From contig CAJUSZ010000001.1 in NCBI GenBank assembly GCA_910589425.1, forward strand, positions 89,612-153,611: a stretch of 64,000 nucleotides of DNA. Direction: 5' to 3'. Made by a program: the position numbers and the translations under genes. Of the stretch, positions 8,809-16,841 are shown piece by piece; positions within the stretch are counted from its first letter, which is position 1; every line of letters begins with the position of its first letter. The notes beneath the pieces are model-generated. The model was not told the origin of the DNA. It searched no databases and saw only the letters and a program-made list of their open reading frames with translations. Source of the DNA: an uncultured Muribaculaceae bacterium. GTDB lineage: Bacteria; Bacteroidota; Bacteroidia; Bacteroidales; Muribaculaceae.

Positions 8809-9339
8809 ATGATTGAAACGGAGCGTCTAATTCTACGGGGCTGGCATTCTGACGACGCTGATGCCCTGTTCAAATATGCGAGTGATCCTGAAGTAGGACC
8901 GATAGCAGGTTGGATCCCTCATGCTTCTATAGAATACAGTCGCGAAATAATTCGTACTGTTTTTTCCGCTCATGAAATTTATGCGGTTGTACTGAAATCC
9001 ACAAATGAGCCTGTAGGCTGTTGCGGAATAGCGTTTGCTGATGGGATGTGTCCCGGTGATGCTCAGCCATGTGAAGGAGAGATTGGTTATTGGATTGGCA
9101 GACCATTTTGGGGTCAAGGACTGATTCCGGAAGCTGTGAAGGCTTTAATTAGCCATGCTTTTGAAGATTTAAGACTAAAATCTCTATGGTGCAGCCACTA
9201 TGATGGCAATGACAGATCCCGACGTGTGTGTGAAAAAAGTGAATTCATATATCATCATACAAATCACGACGTTGAGACTCCACTCGGAGACATGAGGACT
9301 GAACATTTCTATAAACTGACCAATCGGCTTGAATCTTGA
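8809..9339 (+). CDS. GNAT N-acetyltransferase, RimJ/RimL type
   Basis: This 176-residue acetyl-CoA-dependent acyltransferase has the RimJ/RimL layout. ETERLILRGWHSDDADALF opens the fold, GEIGYWIGRPFWGQGLIPEA carries the acetyl-CoA binding turn (about 97-116), and a C-terminal segment has NDRSRRVCEKSEF. The substrate could be a protein N-terminus or a small amine such as an antibiotic. The stop overlaps an upstream in-frame TTG of the beta-lactamase gene, and the beta-lactamase ATG lies 5 bp downstream. Pairing with a beta-lactamase suggests a drug-related role, but this is inference. Confidence 0.85.
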   Translation: MIETERLILRGWHSDDADALFKYASDPEVGPIAGWIPHASIEYSREIIRTVFSAHEIYAVVLKSTNEPVGCCGIAFADGMCPGDAQPCEGEIGYWIGRPFWGQGLIPEAVKALISHAFEDLRLKSLWCSHYDGNDRSRRVCEKSEFIYHHTNHDVETPLGDMRTEHFYKLTNRLES

Positions 9340-9344
9340 TTGAC

Positions 9345-10268
9345 ATGAAAAATAATGTAGTAATATCAATTCCATTAATATTCGCACTGTTATTAGCATC
9401 ATGTGTATCAAAATCAAGAATAGAATTGATGCAGCAGGAGTTAAATGAACTTGCAGAAACTAAGGATGCAACGATAGGAATTGCCGTAATTATAGATGGT
9501 AAAGACACAGTGGCGGTAAATGGCCACAGGCATTTCCCAATGCTGAGTGTATATAAATTCCCGATTGCACTTGCCTTTGGGGATCATTTAAGAACAAGCA
9601 ATACATTTCTGCCCGAAAACGTAACGCTTACCAAGAATGATCTGAAACCAGATACTCATAGTCCTATGCGTGATAAATATGCGGAGATGGATACTATCCG
9701 AACAGGCATACAAGAAATCATGGCATATAGTTTGCAACATAGCGACAATAATGCGTCTGACATAATCCTCGGACTTATGGGTGGAACTAACAATGTCAAA
9801 GCTTCGTTGCATCGGCTGAATGCCTTTGACATAAATATAGTTTCCACTGAAGCTGAAATGCACGAATCTCCCGATCTATGCTATAAAAACAGTTCAACAC
9901 CAATTGCTATGGCTAAGTTGATTGATATGTTTGACCGCAAGAACGATGACCCTTTTTCCCGGGAAATTAAACATCTGATGGAAACATGCTCCACCGGAGA
10001 AAACAGACTCGCCAAGCCATTGGTGCCCGCAAAAGCTATAATAGGACATAAAACCGGCACGGGATTCACACTTCCGAACGGTAGACTTCTGGCAGTCAAT
10101 GATGCCGGGTATGTCCATCTCCCGGACGGTCATCGCTATTCAATTGCGGTATTTATTGAAAACTCGGGATATAACATGGATGAAACTGAAAAAATCATTG
10201 CAGACATATCTGAAATAGTATTATCTCACCTTAAAAAGATACCTGTATCTGAAACAAAGAATGCTTGA
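9345..10268 (+). CDS. Class A beta-lactamase, lipoprotein form
   Basis: This serine hydrolase opens beta-lactam antibiotics in the periplasm. The 307-residue protein starts at ATG 9345 (an in-frame TTG lies at 9336) with a lipoprotein signal ending LLASC (Cys20), so it is membrane-anchored. Catalytic motifs are complete: S68-V-Y-K71, S133-D-N135, an omega-loop Glu within TEAEMHE (about 169-174) and K236-T-G. The SDNNASD and TEAEMHE segments resemble the Bacteroidota subclass A2 group (CfxA, CepA, CblA), but I cannot assign a named allele. It lies between two acetyltransferase genes, and its 3' end overlaps the second by 8 bp. Confidence 0.9.
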   Translation: MKNNVVISIPLIFALLLASCVSKSRIELMQQELNELAETKDATIGIAVIIDGKDTVAVNGHRHFPMLSVYKFPIALAFGDHLRTSNTFLPENVTLTKNDLKPDTHSPMRDKYAEMDTIRTGIQEIMAYSLQHSDNNASDIILGLMGGTNNVKASLHRLNAFDINIVSTEAEMHESPDLCYKNSSTPIAMAKLIDMFDRKNDDPFSREIKHLMETCSTGENRLAKPLVPAKAIIGHKTGTGFTLPNGRLLAVNDAGYVHLPDGHRYSIAVFIENSGYNMDETEKIIADISEIVLSHLKKIPVSETKNA

Positions 10269-10719
10269 AATTGGAAAATATTCTGGTGATATAGAACGCA
10301 TCATGCCATTGCTTCTGCTCGGAGACGAGTCTGAAGAAATGATCCGACGCTATATATTTTCCGGCAATATCTTTGTCGGCACTGATGACGGTAGAATTAT
10401 AGCAGTATGTGTTGCAGTAGAAGATGCTGACGGGTGGATTGAGATAAAGAATCTTGCTGTCTCCCCACTAAGGCAAAGGCAAGGGATAGGAAGCGCTATG
10501 CTGACTTATGTCGAAATGCAATATCCCGGAGAAAGATTCCGACTTGGAACAGGAGAGACGCCCTCCACGCTGCATTTCTATAATTCCTGTGGATACCATT
10601 ACTCTCACAGTATCAAGAACTTTTTTATCGACAATTATGACCATCCAATAGTAGAGGACGGAATACAGCTCAGAGATATGCTCTATCTGGTGAAAGAACC
10701 GTATCAGCATCTTGGCTGA
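10261..10719 (+). CDS. GNAT N-acetyltransferase
   Basis: This 152-residue single-domain acetyltransferase has the classic motif A, VSPLRQRQGIGSAMLTYVE (about 67-85), which binds the acetyl-CoA pyrophosphate. The C-terminal beta-strand FYNSCGYHYSH follows. Its ATG lies 8 bp before the end of the beta-lactamase gene, so translation is coupled. It is unlike the first GNAT in this operon (different subfamily, shorter), so the pair is not a recent duplication. Substrate is unknown. Confidence 0.82.
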   Translation: MLEIGKYSGDIERIMPLLLLGDESEEMIRRYIFSGNIFVGTDDGRIIAVCVAVEDADGWIEIKNLAVSPLRQRQGIGSAMLTYVEMQYPGERFRLGTGETPSTLHFYNSCGYHYSHSIKNFFIDNYDHPIVEDGIQLRDMLYLVKEPYQHLG

Positions 10720-10776
10720 ATACTTTTATCTCCGGTTTTATCATTAATTGTGGTGGAAAATAAAAATTATTATCAT

Positions 10777-10784
10777 TATCTTTG
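10777..10784 (+). promoter_or_regulatory. -7 box for the hydroxyacid dehydrogenase gene
   Basis: TATCTTTG matches the Bacteroidota -7 element. It is 55 bp upstream of the ATG in an AT-rich gap of 120 bp. The -33 box is weak. Confidence 0.45.
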
Positions 10785-10839
10785 TAGACAACGAAAGCAT
10801 TAAAGTTAAACTAAACAATTATATTATCTTTATAATTCC

Positions 10840-11799
10840 ATGATTATAAAAGTATTGGATGGCTACAGCCTAAATCCCGGCGATCTTTCTTGGGATGGGC
10901 TGAAAGAGATCGGTCAAACAACAGTCTATGACCGCACTTCCCCCGAGGAGATATTTGAACGGATAAAAGATGCGGATGTGGTTTTGACAAATAAAGTGCA
11001 ATTGACCTCATCTGTATTGAACTCGCTGCCCAAGCTGAAATATATTGGTGTTTTGGCAACCGGTTACAATGTAGTCGACATCAAAGCCGCACAGGAACGA
11101 GGTATAGTTGTAACCAACATCCCCTCATACAGTACTGACTCTGTGGCACAACTGGTGTTTTCTCATCTGCTTGCAATTGTGTCAAGAGTGGAACACTATA
11201 CCGAAGAGAACAAGCAGGGGAAATGGGCTGGATGCGCCGATTTTTGCTATTGGGATACGCCTCTGCATGAATTGGCCGGCAAGAATTTCGGCATCATAGG
11301 TCTGGGGCATATCGGAAGTAAGGTTGCAGAGATAGCTCACGCTTTCGGGATGAAAGTCATTGCATATACAAGTAAAGATCAATGTTCTTTACCTGAGTGG
11401 GTTGAGAAAGCATCTCTCGACAGATTGTTTAAGATTTCAGATGTTGTGTCTCTGCATTGTCCTCTGAATGAATCCACTCTCCATATTGTAGATGAATCTC
11501 GCTTGAACCAGATGAAGGCATCTTCGATTCTTATAAATACGGGGCGCGGACCACTTGTGGATGAGAATGCACTTGCCGAAGCACTTAACGAACGAAAGAT
11601 ATATGCAGCTGGAATAGATGTGCTTTCAAGCGAGCCTCCCAAAGCGGACAATCCGCTGCTGACTGCAAGAAACTGTTTCATAACACCGCATATAGGGTGG
11701 GCCACCAAAGAGGCTCGTGAACGGTTAATGAAAATAACGTTGGAGAATCTTAAGGCATTTGTTGCAGGAAGCCCGATTAATGAGGTAACAAACAGATAG
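10840..11799 (+). CDS. D-2-hydroxyacid dehydrogenase (NAD-dependent)
   Basis: This 319-residue cytoplasmic enzyme reduces a 2-keto acid to a D-2-hydroxy acid, or the reverse. The Rossmann motif is GLGHIG (154-159). The catalytic residues are Arg236 in NTGRGPLV, Glu265 in SSEPP and His284 in TPHIGWAT. The layout is closest to glycerate/hydroxypyruvate reductase members, but sequence alone does not separate these from D-lactate or phosphoglycerate enzymes. It stands alone, ending in a strong hairpin terminator. Confidence 0.88.
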   Translation: MIIKVLDGYSLNPGDLSWDGLKEIGQTTVYDRTSPEEIFERIKDADVVLTNKVQLTSSVLNSLPKLKYIGVLATGYNVVDIKAAQERGIVVTNIPSYSTDSVAQLVFSHLLAIVSRVEHYTEENKQGKWAGCADFCYWDTPLHELAGKNFGIIGLGHIGSKVAEIAHAFGMKVIAYTSKDQCSLPEWVEKASLDRLFKISDVVSLHCPLNESTLHIVDESRLNQMKASSILINTGRGPLVDENALAEALNERKIYAAGIDVLSSEPPKADNPLLTARNCFITPHIGWATKEARERLMKITLENLKAFVAGSPINEVTNR

Positions 11800-11815
11800 T
11801 TCTATCTATAGAGAA

Positions 11816-11853
11816 ACGTATCCGGCAATAATTGGAAATATTGCCGGATACGT
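11816..11853. terminator. Bidirectional terminator hairpin
   Basis: A perfect 15-bp stem (ACGTATCCGGCAATA and its complement) with an 8-nt loop lies between the stop of the hydroxyacid dehydrogenase (+) and the stop of rprY (-). It can end transcripts from both sides. Confidence 0.75.
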
Positions 11854-11878
11854 AAATATTGAGAAGTCTGCGCCAGCC

Positions 11879-12601
11879 TCAATTGCTGCCAGCAGATGGA
11901 TTTCCTTTTGCTTCAGGAGCTATCAGTTTGTATCCCTTACCGTGGATATTTATGATTTCAATTGATTTGTCTTCTTTCAGATGCTTGCGAAGTTTGGTGA
12001 TATATACATCCATGCTTCGGGCATTGAAGTAGTTATCATCGATCCAGATTGATTTAAGCGCGAAATTACGCTCAAGTATATCGTTGGCATGGGCACATAA
12101 AAGCGATAGCAACTCAGATTCTTTCGTGGTCAGCTTCTGAGTCTTGCCGTCCGCTATCAGCGTCTGCTTCTGCGTGTCGAAGGTGTATTTACCGATCTGG
12201 TACATAGTGATTTCTCTGTCACGCTTCCCTTTCACCCTTCTGAGAATCGCCGTGATTCTGCTCACGAGCTCCTCCATAGAGAAAGGTTTTGTCAGATAAT
12301 CGTCCGCTCCGAGTTTAAATCCCTGGAGTACATCATCTTTCAGCGTTTTAGCAGTCAGAAATATTATCGGCACCTCCGCATTTACATTTCTGATCTCCTG
12401 TGCAAGGGTGAAACCATCCTTTTTAGGCATCATCACATCAAGCACACACAAATCATATTGTCCCTGCAGGAACTCTTTGTAGCCGCGCTCTCCATCAGGA
12501 CATAGATCCGCACTGAAGCCTTTGGCCTGCAGAAACTCTCTCAGAAGCATTCCGAGGTTTTCATCGTCTTCGCAAAGAAGAATTTTAGTTTTGTCTTCCA
12601 T
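11879..12601 (-). CDS. rprY: Response regulator RprY (OmpR family)
   Basis: RprY is the DNA-binding output of the RprX/RprY two-component system known in Bacteroides and Porphyromonas, linked to stress and ion homeostasis. The receiver domain has the acidic pair near residues 11-12, phospho-acceptor Asp55 in VLDVMMPK and the conserved Lys in FLTAKT. The C-terminal winged helix runs from about 130, with ELLSLLCAHANDILER and DVYITKLRKHL. At 240 residues it is typical. It follows rprX by 35 bp in one operon. Confidence 0.92.
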   Translation of the reverse strand: MEDKTKILLCEDDENLGMLLREFLQAKGFSADLCPDGERGYKEFLQGQYDLCVLDVMMPKKDGFTLAQEIRNVNAEVPIIFLTAKTLKDDVLQGFKLGADDYLTKPFSMEELVSRITAILRRVKGKRDREITMYQIGKYTFDTQKQTLIADGKTQKLTTKESELLSLLCAHANDILERNFALKSIWIDDNYFNARSMDVYITKLRKHLKEDKSIEIINIHGKGYKLIAPEAKGNPSAGSN

Positions 12602-12636
12602 TATATTATTTTTTTGTAATTATTCTTGGTTATTTG

Positions 12637-14193
12637 TCAATTCTCGGATACTTGATTATGCATATCCTGCGTTACAGTCGGCAGGATTATGATAAACGTC
12701 GTTCCTTGTCCATACTCACTCTCTACACTGATCTCCCCTCCGAATATGCTGACCATTTTCTTCACGTATGTCAGACCTAATCCGAAACCCTTGACATCAT
12801 GGCGGTTGCCTGTGGATACTCTGTAGAACTTGTCAAAAATATGTTTCAGATCCTCCTTTTTTATTCCTATGCCATTATCGGTTACACGTATTTCTATCGA
12901 GTTCCCGGAATTCAAATTGCTGGTAGTGATCTCAAGATGAGGAGCCTCATCTTCCCTCATGTACTTGACCGCATTGTCAAGTAGGTTGAATATAACATTC
13001 GTGAACTGCATCTCATCAACATTGACCTCAGGATTAACTGCCGACAGATTGCAACTCAGTGCCCCTCCAAACTTCTCGACTTTTATTTTAAATGTATTTA
13101 TTACATTTAAAATTATTGAATTCGCATCCACCACAGAGAATTTCAACGCGCTTCCCGTATTGTCGAAAACTGACAATTGAAGCACTTTCTCGACCTGAAA
13201 ACGTAGCCTTTTCGATTCTTCGGTTATCACCTGCGATAAATGTTTCAATGAAGCCGGTGATTTTCTGACAGAATCATCGCTCAACATCTGTCCGGCAAGA
13301 CTTATGGTGGATATAGGCGTTTTCAATTCATGGGTCATATTGTTGATGAAATCGCTTTTCATCTCGGTAAGCTTCTTCTGCCGGAATGCTATTATGATTG
13401 TAAATAGAAATATTATCAACAATATGAGTGTCAATGCAAGCGTTGGTATGAGGAATCTCACGGATGAGAATATATAGGAATGCTTGGTAGGGAACTCGAT
13501 CTTTAGAAAATATGTTGTGCCCGTGTTCTGAAACAATGGCTGTGTGTAGATCCCTTCGTCAAGATCCGGTTCATACCCCTCGGTGGAATATACCACATTG
13601 TTTTTATCATCGGTTACAGCAAAAACAAAAGGCACGTTCAGTCCATTGTTGGCCAGTTCGAGAGTCAGATGCTGCCGAATGGATGTGGAATCAGCTCGTT
13701 CCATCACCGGTCGATGTCCTGAATCCCTGAGTATGTTGAGTATCACCTCATTCAACAGTCCGCGCTGATATAGATATTGGCTACGGATCACTTCCTGCAT
13801 ATCCCTGTATCTGGAAGAAACATCGATAGTAGGGGAAGAGTATGATACGGCCGACACTTTCTTATCCCCTTTTTTGTCTACCTCAGAGGAAAGCCTGTAT
13901 TTTGTTACGGATCCATCAGGCCTTTCTACAGAATAGCTTATTTCATGATCTTCATTATCATAGTCATCATAAAGGCTTGACTCAATAATATTGACATCCT
14001 CTTCAAGAAAGTGCAATGTTTCTTTTCGTTCAAGATAGCCGGCGGTGGCATATAATGATCTCATCACATTCTCGGTGAATTGAGCCTCACGCATCTTCAC
14101 CATATTTTCCAGATACATGATCTGAAAATAAAGCAACGCGCCGAATGTGATCGCCATCACTATTGTAAGAAGCCATATTATAGATTTCTTCAT
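12637..14193 (-). CDS. rprX: Sensor histidine kinase RprX
   Basis: RprX is the membrane sensor kinase for RprY. Residues about 4-26 and 246-270 are transmembrane helices that bracket a ~220-residue periplasmic sensor domain. The HisKA dimerisation helix holds the phospho-acceptor His288 in NNMTHELKTPIS. The HATPase_c domain follows, with N box FNLLDNAVKY, G1 DNGIGI and G2 GFGLGLTYVK. At 518 residues it has the expected length. It is transcribed before rprY and has its own promoter match at 14321-14351, divergent from the clostripain-type gene. Confidence 0.92.
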   Translation of the reverse strand: MKKSIIWLLTIVMAITFGALLYFQIMYLENMVKMREAQFTENVMRSLYATAGYLERKETLHFLEEDVNIIESSLYDDYDNEDHEISYSVERPDGSVTKYRLSSEVDKKGDKKVSAVSYSSPTIDVSSRYRDMQEVIRSQYLYQRGLLNEVILNILRDSGHRPVMERADSTSIRQHLTLELANNGLNVPFVFAVTDDKNNVVYSTEGYEPDLDEGIYTQPLFQNTGTTYFLKIEFPTKHSYIFSSVRFLIPTLALTLILLIIFLFTIIIAFRQKKLTEMKSDFINNMTHELKTPISTISLAGQMLSDDSVRKSPASLKHLSQVITEESKRLRFQVEKVLQLSVFDNTGSALKFSVVDANSIILNVINTFKIKVEKFGGALSCNLSAVNPEVNVDEMQFTNVIFNLLDNAVKYMREDEAPHLEITTSNLNSGNSIEIRVTDNGIGIKKEDLKHIFDKFYRVSTGNRHDVKGFGLGLTYVKKMVSIFGGEISVESEYGQGTTFIIILPTVTQDMHNQVSEN

Positions 14194-14320
14194 ATCAATT
14201 CCAGAGCTTTTGTATCGTCAGTGATACGCCGGCATTATATTACACAATTCTTATATTGAATTAACAATTAATTAACAGCTTGGTTTGCTTGGATGTATTT
14301 GAAATTTTAACACAACATTG

Positions 14321-14351
14321 CAAAATTAACATTTAAATCTTAAATTTACAA
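14321..14351 (-). promoter_or_regulatory. Promoter for rprXY
   Basis: The minus strand reads TTG, 20 nt, TAATTTTG, a good Bacteroidota promoter. It leaves a leader of about 120 nt before the rprX ATG. It is only 28 bp from the opposite-facing promoter at 14380-14410, so a regulator bound between them could control both sides. Confidence 0.6.
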
Positions 14352-14379
14352 GTATGGCGCTTAAAAAAACTTTCGACGC

Positions 14380-14410
14380 TTGAAAATTGAATGTGAAAAT
14401 ACTATCTTTG
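14380..14410 (+). promoter_or_regulatory. Promoter for the clostripain-type protease
   Basis: TTG at 14380-14382, 20 nt, then TATCTTTG at 14403-14410 matches the Bacteroidota consensus. The start codon is 42 bp downstream. Confidence 0.65.
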
Positions 14411-14452
14411 CACGAGTTTTTACTGAAAAAAGTATTTGAGAAATAAAAAAGA

Positions 14453-15706
14453 ATGAAGCGTACTGTATTGTCATTCACTACAATTATAGTGTCGGTGCTG
14501 TTGACTGCCACACTTATTTCCTGCTCGAAGAATGATGAACCCGTTGTACCGGAATCTCCCGTACCGGAAGAATTGGAAAATGTGGTTCTTGTTTACGCAG
14601 CTTCCGGAAATGATCTTTATTCCAATATGCTTGCTGATAAAGCGGAGATGCTGAGGGGACTTAAAGACACAGACACATCCAAATCAAGGTTGTTACTTTT
14701 TGAGACTATTCCCGGCAATGCCGGTTCTGGAAGACAGGCTATTCTCTGGGAAGCGGTAAGAAACAAGAAAGACAATTCTTTTTATTTCAAGGAACTGAAA
14801 AGTTTCTCTGCAGATGTTTTCACAACAGATCCCCAAAGGCTTTCCGAAGTGGTGGCATACGCAAAGGAAATGAGAAAAGCGGACACTTACGGGCTTATCT
14901 TCTGGAGTCATGGCGGAGGCTGGGAACCTGGAAATTCAGAACATACGTATCCAGACGATTCTTCGAACCAGCCGGTGGCCGGTGATATAGCTGATCCTGA
15001 CTATTGGTGGGGCGTGGACATCAGCGGAGACAACGTTGTGTCTGACAAGATGAATATCGATGAACTTGCCTCAGCTCTTCCCGACGATGGGTTTCATTTC
15101 ATCTGGTTCGACTGTTGCTATATGTCCTCGATCGAGGTTGCATATCAACTTAGAAATAAGACAGATTTTTTTGTAGCTTACCCTACGGAGATCTACAATC
15201 CCGGGTTGAACTATGAAACTGCCATCCCTTATTTGATGAATAGGAATCCTGATCTTGAAGGCGCCGCCCGTTCACTCTATGATTATTACACGTATTTCTT
15301 TTCGCCAGAGCCGGCAGCTGTTACGGTAGGTGTTTTCGACATGTCCCGAATCGAAGAAATCGCGAGAATTGCACGGCAGGCTTTTTCTTCATTCGTAGCG
15401 CCACCGTCATCTGAACTGATATGCTATTCAAGAAGAGGTTTGAGTGCTAATCTATACGATTTCCGTCAATATATGTCAAGAGGGGCCGATATTGCCGGGA
15501 ATATTATAGACACCGAATCGATTGAAAAGGCATTTACAGATTTCACTGTGTGTAAGTTCGCATCGGAGCGTGATTTTAACAATAAGCTGATTCCATCTGA
15601 CGGATTCAGTGGGTTATCAACTTATATCTATAGAGATAACACCCATACATCTCTGTCCGACTATTACCGTCGTCTCGATTGGTTCAATGCCGTTTATCCT
15701 CATTAA
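14453..15706 (+). CDS. Clostripain-family (C11) cysteine protease, lipoprotein
   Basis: This is an envelope-anchored cysteine peptidase of clan CD, whose characterised members (clostripain, fragipain, PmC11) cut after Arg or Lys. The signal ends LISC (Cys24), a lipobox. The catalytic dyad is His153 in FWSHGGGW and Cys222 in FDCCYMSSIE, where the Cys two before Met fits the family pattern. No obvious transmembrane segment follows. The length of 417 residues is normal for short C11 members. It has its own promoter and is followed after 22 bp by an MscS gene. Substrates are unknown; type V pilins elsewhere in the window are one guess. Confidence 0.87.
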   Translation: MKRTVLSFTTIIVSVLLTATLISCSKNDEPVVPESPVPEELENVVLVYAASGNDLYSNMLADKAEMLRGLKDTDTSKSRLLLFETIPGNAGSGRQAILWEAVRNKKDNSFYFKELKSFSADVFTTDPQRLSEVVAYAKEMRKADTYGLIFWSHGGGWEPGNSEHTYPDDSSNQPVAGDIADPDYWWGVDISGDNVVSDKMNIDELASALPDDGFHFIWFDCCYMSSIEVAYQLRNKTDFFVAYPTEIYNPGLNYETAIPYLMNRNPDLEGAARSLYDYYTYFFSPEPAAVTVGVFDMSRIEEIARIARQAFSSFVAPPSSELICYSRRGLSANLYDFRQYMSRGADIAGNIIDTESIEKAFTDFTVCKFASERDFNNKLIPSDGFSGLSTYIYRDNTHTSLSDYYRRLDWFNAVYPH

Positions 15707-15728
15707 TCATTTTAAATGATCGACTGAT

Positions 15729-16841
15729 ATGATTCAAACACAAGATATTCCTGCTGTTCCGACTCCGGATATTCCTGTAGGAGGGACTAATGTACTCAAG
15801 GCGATAGAGGGACTCTCATTAGATGACGCCATCTCTAAAATGGTCAACGGACTCGTAAGCTTCGGGTTCAAGCTATTGATTGCCATTATAGTATTCTACG
15901 CGGGTAAATTCATTATCAAAAAAATATATAAGTTTACCTATTCCGTATTAGTCAACCGCAAGGTAGACCAATCCCTTACCACATTTGTATTATCCCTTAT
16001 AAAGATCGTTTTATATTTTATACTGATAGTTACGGTCATTGGTATTCTCGGCCTTGAAACAAGTTCATTCCTTGCACTTTTCGCGTCTGCCGGTGTAGCC
16101 ATCGGTATGGCATTGAGCGGCACTCTTCAGAATTTTGCAGGCGGTGTACTCATCTTATTGCTCAAGCCATACAAAGTCGGTGATTATATCGAGGCCCAAG
16201 GATTTACCGGGACAGTCAAAGCGATACAGATTTTCCATACAATCATCAATACCGTAGATAATAAAGCAATCATTATACCCAATGGCGGCCTTTCAACAGG
16301 CTCAATCAATAATTACTCTCTTGAGCAATACCGGCGCGTGGACTGGACCATTGGATTGAGCTACGGTTGCGACTATGAAGCGGCCAAGGAGAAGATACTC
16401 CAGATTCTATTATCGGATGATAGGGTAGTGCGTCAATATATTGAGGACGACCGGATCAACAGAGAGATGGAGGAAACTGAGATTGACTGCGACCAGCATC
16501 CGGATTCACCTGAGTGTGTTGAAGAAAAGTTGGGATGGTGGGCCAGATTCAGACAGCGGCGCCGCAAACATCAGGAAATCCTGCAAGAGAAACTCAGGGA
16601 GAAAGTAAGTTTGAATGCAGGGATTCCTGTAAAAATTGACCGTAGTCCATTTGTTGGCCTTAATGAACTTGCAGACAGCAGCATAAATTTGGCAGTCAGA
16701 GCCTGGACTCAGGCTTCAAACTATTGGCCGTTGTATTTTCAGATGAACGAAAGATTCTACAAAGAGCTACCGGAAGCGGGCTTTGATTTTCCGTTTCCGC
16801 AGCTGGACGTACATTGCATCCCGTCTGACAAAGATAAATAA
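15729..16841 (+). CDS. MscS-family mechanosensitive channel
   Basis: This is an inner-membrane channel that releases solutes under membrane tension. Three hydrophobic segments occur near residues 40-62, 82-105 and 108-145. The third is the pore helix, with the glycine/alanine-rich GVAIGMALSGTLQNFAGG. The MscS beta domain follows (VGDYIEAQGFTGTVKAI, then TIIIPNG-type NKAIIIPNGG). An unusual charged insert at about 240-300, rich in Glu/Arg with two Cys, interrupts the cytoplasmic C-domain. Its stop codon abuts the stop of the convergent patatin gene with no bases between. Confidence 0.9.
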   Translation: MIQTQDIPAVPTPDIPVGGTNVLKAIEGLSLDDAISKMVNGLVSFGFKLLIAIIVFYAGKFIIKKIYKFTYSVLVNRKVDQSLTTFVLSLIKIVLYFILIVTVIGILGLETSSFLALFASAGVAIGMALSGTLQNFAGGVLILLLKPYKVGDYIEAQGFTGTVKAIQIFHTIINTVDNKAIIIPNGGLSTGSINNYSLEQYRRVDWTIGLSYGCDYEAAKEKILQILLSDDRVVRQYIEDDRINREMEETEIDCDQHPDSPECVEEKLGWWARFRQRRRKHQEILQEKLREKVSLNAGIPVKIDRSPFVGLNELADSSINLAVRAWTQASNYWPLYFQMNERFYKELPEAGFDFPFPQLDVHCIPSDKDK

